From Rhytidiadelphus loreus (lineage: Eukaryota > Streptophyta > Bryopsida > Hypnales > Hylocomiaceae): a stretch of 64,000 nucleotides of DNA. A model generated the notes under the pieces. It was not told the origin of the DNA and ran no database searches. It saw only the letters and a program-made list of their open reading frames with translations. Location of the stretch: contig OX344762.1 of NCBI GenBank assembly GCA_947034895.1, positions 45,860,760 through 45,924,759 of the forward strand, read 5' to 3'. A program made the position numbers and the translations under genes. Every line of letters begins with the position of its first letter. Within the stretch, counting starts at the first letter, position 1. Positions 60,120 to 64,000 of this stretch are shown one piece after another.

Positions 60120-60522
60120 ACTAGGGATCAAACTCCTTTTTTGTCCAAAAGACAGAACTTTTTTAAGCACTACGCACCAAGACAAGTTCTACTTGTATCT
60201 AGGGTTCTTTTACACTTCTTCTTTTTCCAAATGTCCGTGTTGCATTTTAGTTACTAGTGTGGATTGTGGATGTACATACCTTAGTCCTTTTGTTCCCCCA
60301 TTTGCTTACAATTGAAATATCGTGGAGTGCACTCAATGAGATTCCACTCCCACTCGTACGTAATATACGTAATATATAAACTCTGGGGTCTCGGCAATTT
60401 CTGTACCTGCCGCCTTTTTTTGCTTCACATTGGGCACATTATAGAAGCAAAATCATCAATTCAAGTGAATGGGCCCATATACCTAACATTCAATTATATT
60501 GTCCACTTTTCTTTGGGACTTA
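60120..60522. repeat. Upstream module plus partial promoter
   Basis: Starts AGGGATCAAACTCCTTTTTT, then passes into promoter sequence shared with 58,080-58,450 (TGTACCTGCCG; TCAATTCAAGTGAATGGGCC) and is split by the next element. Confidence 0.6.
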
Positions 60523-60930
60523 AGGTGGAAGCACCCAAAACCGTCAATGTAAGAAATTCAGCATAGTTTAAGACACTTTTTCCTAAAAATGATGCTTTTG
60601 TAGTATTAGCATTCCACGTGAAAATCATGAATATTAAAAAACAAAAAAACTAGATTTTTCGTAAGTGGTATGTACTTTCTATGATTTTTAAAGTGTTGGC
60701 TCCCTAGACCACTAAAAACTATCACATAGGTGGATCCTAAACTGAAATCTGCAAAAACCAATAGTCTAGCAAGTCAGAGTTAAGTATGTGTCCTTCAAAT
60801 GTGTCAGCGAATCAGAGGTAAGCATTTGAAGGACACATTAATTAATTACTAAAAGTCTAGGGACACATTAAAAGGCAATGTAGGATATAGGAATAGGTAC
60901 AAGGATGCTTTTGGGTGCCGGCCTTCACCT
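60523..60930. mobile_element. 408-bp TIR element inserted in P450 promoter DNA (TA target)
   Basis: The left end AGGTGGAAGCACCCAAAACC and the right end TTTTGGGTGCCGGCCTTCACCT are inverted copies apart from a small indel, and TA lies on both outer edges. Other promoter copies are continuous across this site. An internal TCCTTCAAATG...CATTTGAAGGA palindrome is present. The TA target fits Tc1/mariner, but other families are possible. Confidence 0.7.
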
Positions 60931-60997
60931 TATGTGATCCTTCAACAAGAAATGACTCAAAAGCCAATTTCAAAGATATCAGGTTGCGCACCCTTGC

Positions 60998-61007
60998 TAT
61001 ATATAAT
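60998..61007 (+). promoter_or_regulatory. TATA box of P450 copy 4 (TATATATAAT)
   Basis: GCTATATATAATGGGAGCC sits at the position of TATAAAAT in copies 2 and 3, about 180 bp before the proposed start codon. Confidence 0.68.
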
Positions 61008-61185
61008 GGGAGCCAAAATGCAGTAACATGCAGTGCCGTAGAGACTGTCTTGCATACTGTTGGAGCAAAAATGTTGGAACTTGGAGCCATTTGAGTTAAC
61101 TAAGCTAGACTGAAGTCCTGAGACTGACTTCCCAAACATCACTTACTTTTCAAATTGTGCAACAATTTTCTCGGCCATAGTGACC

Positions 61186-64000
61186 ATGACAATGCCTTCT
61201 GGAGCTTGGAGTGTAAGTGTACGCTTCTCTTCTCTTCTCCGCTTTCCAAACAATTGTATTATGCAGACTCTCTCTCTCTCTTAGTTACTGATGACATCAG
61301 TTGAGCCTCAAAATGTTTGCTCAAACTAGATACTATGTGCAACCATTGGAATGCATTACATGTGATTTGGCTCTCGGGGAGGGCTGCGAGTTCCCAACTC
61401 GAAACCCCCCCGAGAACTGCCGATATCCGTTGTTCCCGGCCTGTGCTGACCTGGCCGAGAGACGGCCAGGTCAGATTTTCGAAAGAAAAAAAAAAAAAAA
61501 AAAAAAAAAAATTAACTTTGTTTCTCAGTTTAAGGACTTAAAATTTTATTTTATTTTATTTTATTTTTTTCAAAAAAAAAAAATCTGTCAGTGGCGTTCT
61601 TTGACTGCCGGGGGAACAGCGCCGGGAACGGCCCCGAAACGGCCCTTAAAATCCTGAAATCTCATCTACAGTGTAGATGCCAGTTTAGTCTCAAAATGTT
61701 TGCTCAAAGTTAGTAGTCAAAGAATACATGTGCAGATATCAATAAAAGTTCAAAAAAATTCTCAAACTAGATCTACACTACCCGCAACCATATATACAAA
61801 TGTGCAGATATAAGTCAGTGGAGTCTTAATTTTGAAAATGTTTGCTCCAATTGCTTCCTGAGTGCGCAACCACACAAATGAACCACGTGGTGCTGTTGCT
61901 GTCTGTGCAGGTTGTGAGTGCAGTGGTGCTTGGCGTTCTTCTGCTTGCCAAGTTGCTCACAAGCAACAAACACAAGAATTTACCTCCAGGACCACGCGGG
62001 CTCCCCTTCATTGGTTCCTTGTACTTGTTGGGAAAATTCCCGCAGCGGGATTTTGCCAAACTTGCCGAGACTTATGGTCTGTTGATGTCCTTATGGTTGG
62101 GACCAAGACTAGTTGTGGTGGCTACCTCCCCTGCGGCAATGGAGGAGATTCTCAAGACTCAAGGCTCCAATTTTGCAAACCGAATCACAACTTCTTTTTC
62201 AAATGTGATTCTTCGTAGAGGTGATGAGTTGCCTCTTCTTCTTCCCCATGAAAATTAGATTCAAACTTGTATGTGAGGATGTTGGATGTAACATGAAAGT
62301 ACAACCTCATTATGAGAAGTAACATACAAGGTTAGCCACGGTACTAGTGGTGAGGGTTGTGAGGAATGTTACTTGTATAACAAGGTTCCATTTTTATGTT
62401 GTTGGATAGAACTTCAATGAATAAACTAAGAGTAGAAAACCGTAATTCTCCTAAACCCGAAAGTTTTGGAAAAGGCCATGCCTCTACTAACTTAGTGAAT
62501 GACTTCCATTCGTACAAATTGAGTTTGATTGAGGTTATGTAGATGGTGTTCTACATCACTACAATTTGTCTTCAAATATGGATTGAAGAGATAGAAGCCT
62601 TAGTCTCTAGGCTGAATGCAAAAGATGGTTAATAGTAGAATAGTGGAGTTTAGGAAAATTAAAGTATGTGCACCTATAATCAACACTAACGACAATTCAA
62701 AATAGTTCATATTTCTAAACATGAATTATTTTATTAGATTGCATTGGCAAGTGAAACAAGATTCCAATGCACTTTAGCATACATCATATGTATAATGAAC
62801 GAATAAGTTATGAAATTTCAAGAGAATGCCTCTAGGTTTAGTAATCTAGTACCAAGAAACCAAGAATAAGCTTTCATATCGACTTTCAAGTTTTGGTAGT
62901 GTACATCTTGACTAATCAATATATAGGATTTTGTAATACTTTTTGGTCCAAATTTAGATGTCACATTTGGAGTAGTGCTAATAATGGAAGTACATATTTC
63001 AATGTCATTTCAATTGTTTGACTAACATCTCCAATCTAAAGTACTTCTAGCTTTTAGAGCTCTAGGCATTTGAAAGCGTTTCATTTTAGTCCCTTTTTCA
63101 ATCCAATTCAATTTTTGTAGTTTGAAACTCATTGTTTTCTAACAATTGTAACCATATTTGATATCAGACATAGGCATGCAGTCAGACTCTTCTGTAAGAC
63201 TGCACTTGAAGAAGATACTACATATACAACTCAGCACCAACAAACAACTTCAACTAGCAACAAATGTGCGAAGAGAAGAAATTGCTCATATCATGCGTGA
63301 GATTCCCCAAGATGGTGTCATAGTAGTGCCTGTGAGGAACCACATTGAAGTAGCCATAACTAACATCATGTCACGCATGATTCTCAAAAAGCGTTTTATG
63401 GCAATGACTTTTGGGAAGGAACATGAAGAACAAGAACTTGAGCAAGTGAGCAATTTTAGAAAGATTTTGATGGACATTGCCAAGTATTCTCAAGTTATAA
63501 ATCCGGGAGACTTCATCCATGTATTCAAATGGATGGACATCTTTGGAATCGAAAAAAAATTGCAGGAGTTGAGAGAGAGAATGGATGTTTTTTTGTCTCC
63601 AATTATATCTGAGCATGTTGTGCAACGGAAGAGTGATTCCATTTTTGTCAAAGATATGGCAGATGTTCTTTTAGACCAAATGGAGGATGAGACATCACAA
63701 TTTAACATCACCAATGACAATGTCACTGGTACATTGTGGGTAAGAGAGCAATTCATTTTTCATTAAGTAGAGGTTAATAATAGTTTATACATTTTATATT
63801 TTTGTAATTCAATCACTAAAGTTCAAATGCTATTCTTTTGTGAAACTTTTAAAATTGTATTGCTAATCTCAATTCTTCAAGTTCCATCTTGTGAATAGAT
63901 TTTTATAACACACCTTTAATTTGAAAAACAGGATGCTTTTACAGCAAGTATGAGTACTACTACTGAAACAATAGAATGGGCAATTGTGGAATGCATTCAC
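61186..64000 (+). CDS. Cytochrome P450, CYP71-clan type, copy 4 (cut by window end)
   Basis: Exons 61,186-61,212, 61,911-62,220, 63,168-63,739 and 63,932 onward (23 codons visible). Introns are 698, 947 and 192 bp in phases 0, 1 and 0. The first ATG of copies 1 and 2 is ATA here, so MTMPSGAWS is expected. Exon 2 (310 nt) and exon 3 (572 nt) match the other copies exactly in length. The C-helix reads SSVRLHLKK and the I-helix ASMSTTTET: the displaced acid is Glu rather than Asp. ExxR and the haem loop lie beyond the window, so functionality cannot be judged. Intron 1 is longer than in the other copies because a TIR element (61,354-61,671) sits in it. Another ATG, in frame just before exon 2 (61,878), offers an unspliced alternative start. 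Confidence 0.9.
61354..61671. mobile_element. CATTAGATG-family TIR element in intron 1 of P450 copy 4 (copy f)
   Basis: Starts CATTACATGTGATTTGGCTC and ends near CTCATCTAC. Very GC-rich arms surround a run of about 27 A, an ACTTTGTTT core and TTTTATTTTATTTTATTT. Inverted relative to the 35.1 kb copy. It accounts for most of the extra 290-300 bp of this intron. The 118-codon frame at 61,301 is a translation of it. Confidence 0.78.

Noticed and set aside
61301..61657. 118-codon frame with a poly-Lys stretch
   Set aside because: It runs through the A-rich core of a TIR element in intron 1 of P450 copy 4.

Overview
This is nuclear DNA of a land plant. The genes have GT-AG introns, the intergenic sequence is long, AT-rich and full of small terminal-inverted-repeat (TIR) elements, and the one well-conserved housekeeping gene looks like a plant complex I accessory subunit. 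The species cannot be fixed from the sequence. The style of the cytochrome P450s would fit a seed-free plant (bryophyte, lycophyte or fern), but that is a guess.

Layout. 1-8.6 kb: AT-rich sequence with a TTAA-flanked TIR element, a foldback element and a long (TA)n run. 8.74-9.06 kb: a GC-rich intronless gene for an NDUFB11/ESSS-like complex I subunit. 11.7-64 kb: a tandem array of four closely related CYP71-clan (A-type) P450 genes, all on the + strand, at 11,959-15,183, 27,288-30,467, 41,118-44,204 and 61,186-64,000 (the last cut by the window end). Between them lie three co-duplicated P450 relics (24.1, 37.5 and 55.7 kb), two orphan promoter/first-exon copies (58.5 and 59.8 kb) and many duplicated flanking blocks. 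44.5-54.6 kb is a non-P450 interval with a foldback element, short tandem duplications and a minisatellite.

Each P450 can be assembled as four exons. Exon 1 is a tiny exon of 24-36 nt behind a TATA box. Exons 2 and 3 are 310 and 572 nt in all four copies, and exon 4 is 630 nt in the three complete copies. The products are 515, 515 and 511 aa. All carry an N-terminal anchor, a PPGP hinge, PERF and a perfect FxxGxRxCxG haem loop where visible. Two motifs normally needed for monooxygenase chemistry are altered in every copy: the C-helix Trp is replaced by Arg, and the I-helix AGxDT position reads ASMST, TSISS or ASINT, with an acid-Thr pair (DT/ET) one helical turn further on. Copy 1 has also lost the ExxR arginine.

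The most interesting content is this P450 lineage with rewired catalytic motifs in otherwise intact reading frames, and the local duplication history: stacked promoters, relics moving with the unit, an inverted internal segment and a visible unequal-crossover junction. Several TIR insertions can be dated relative to duplications because the uninterrupted sister copy is in the window.
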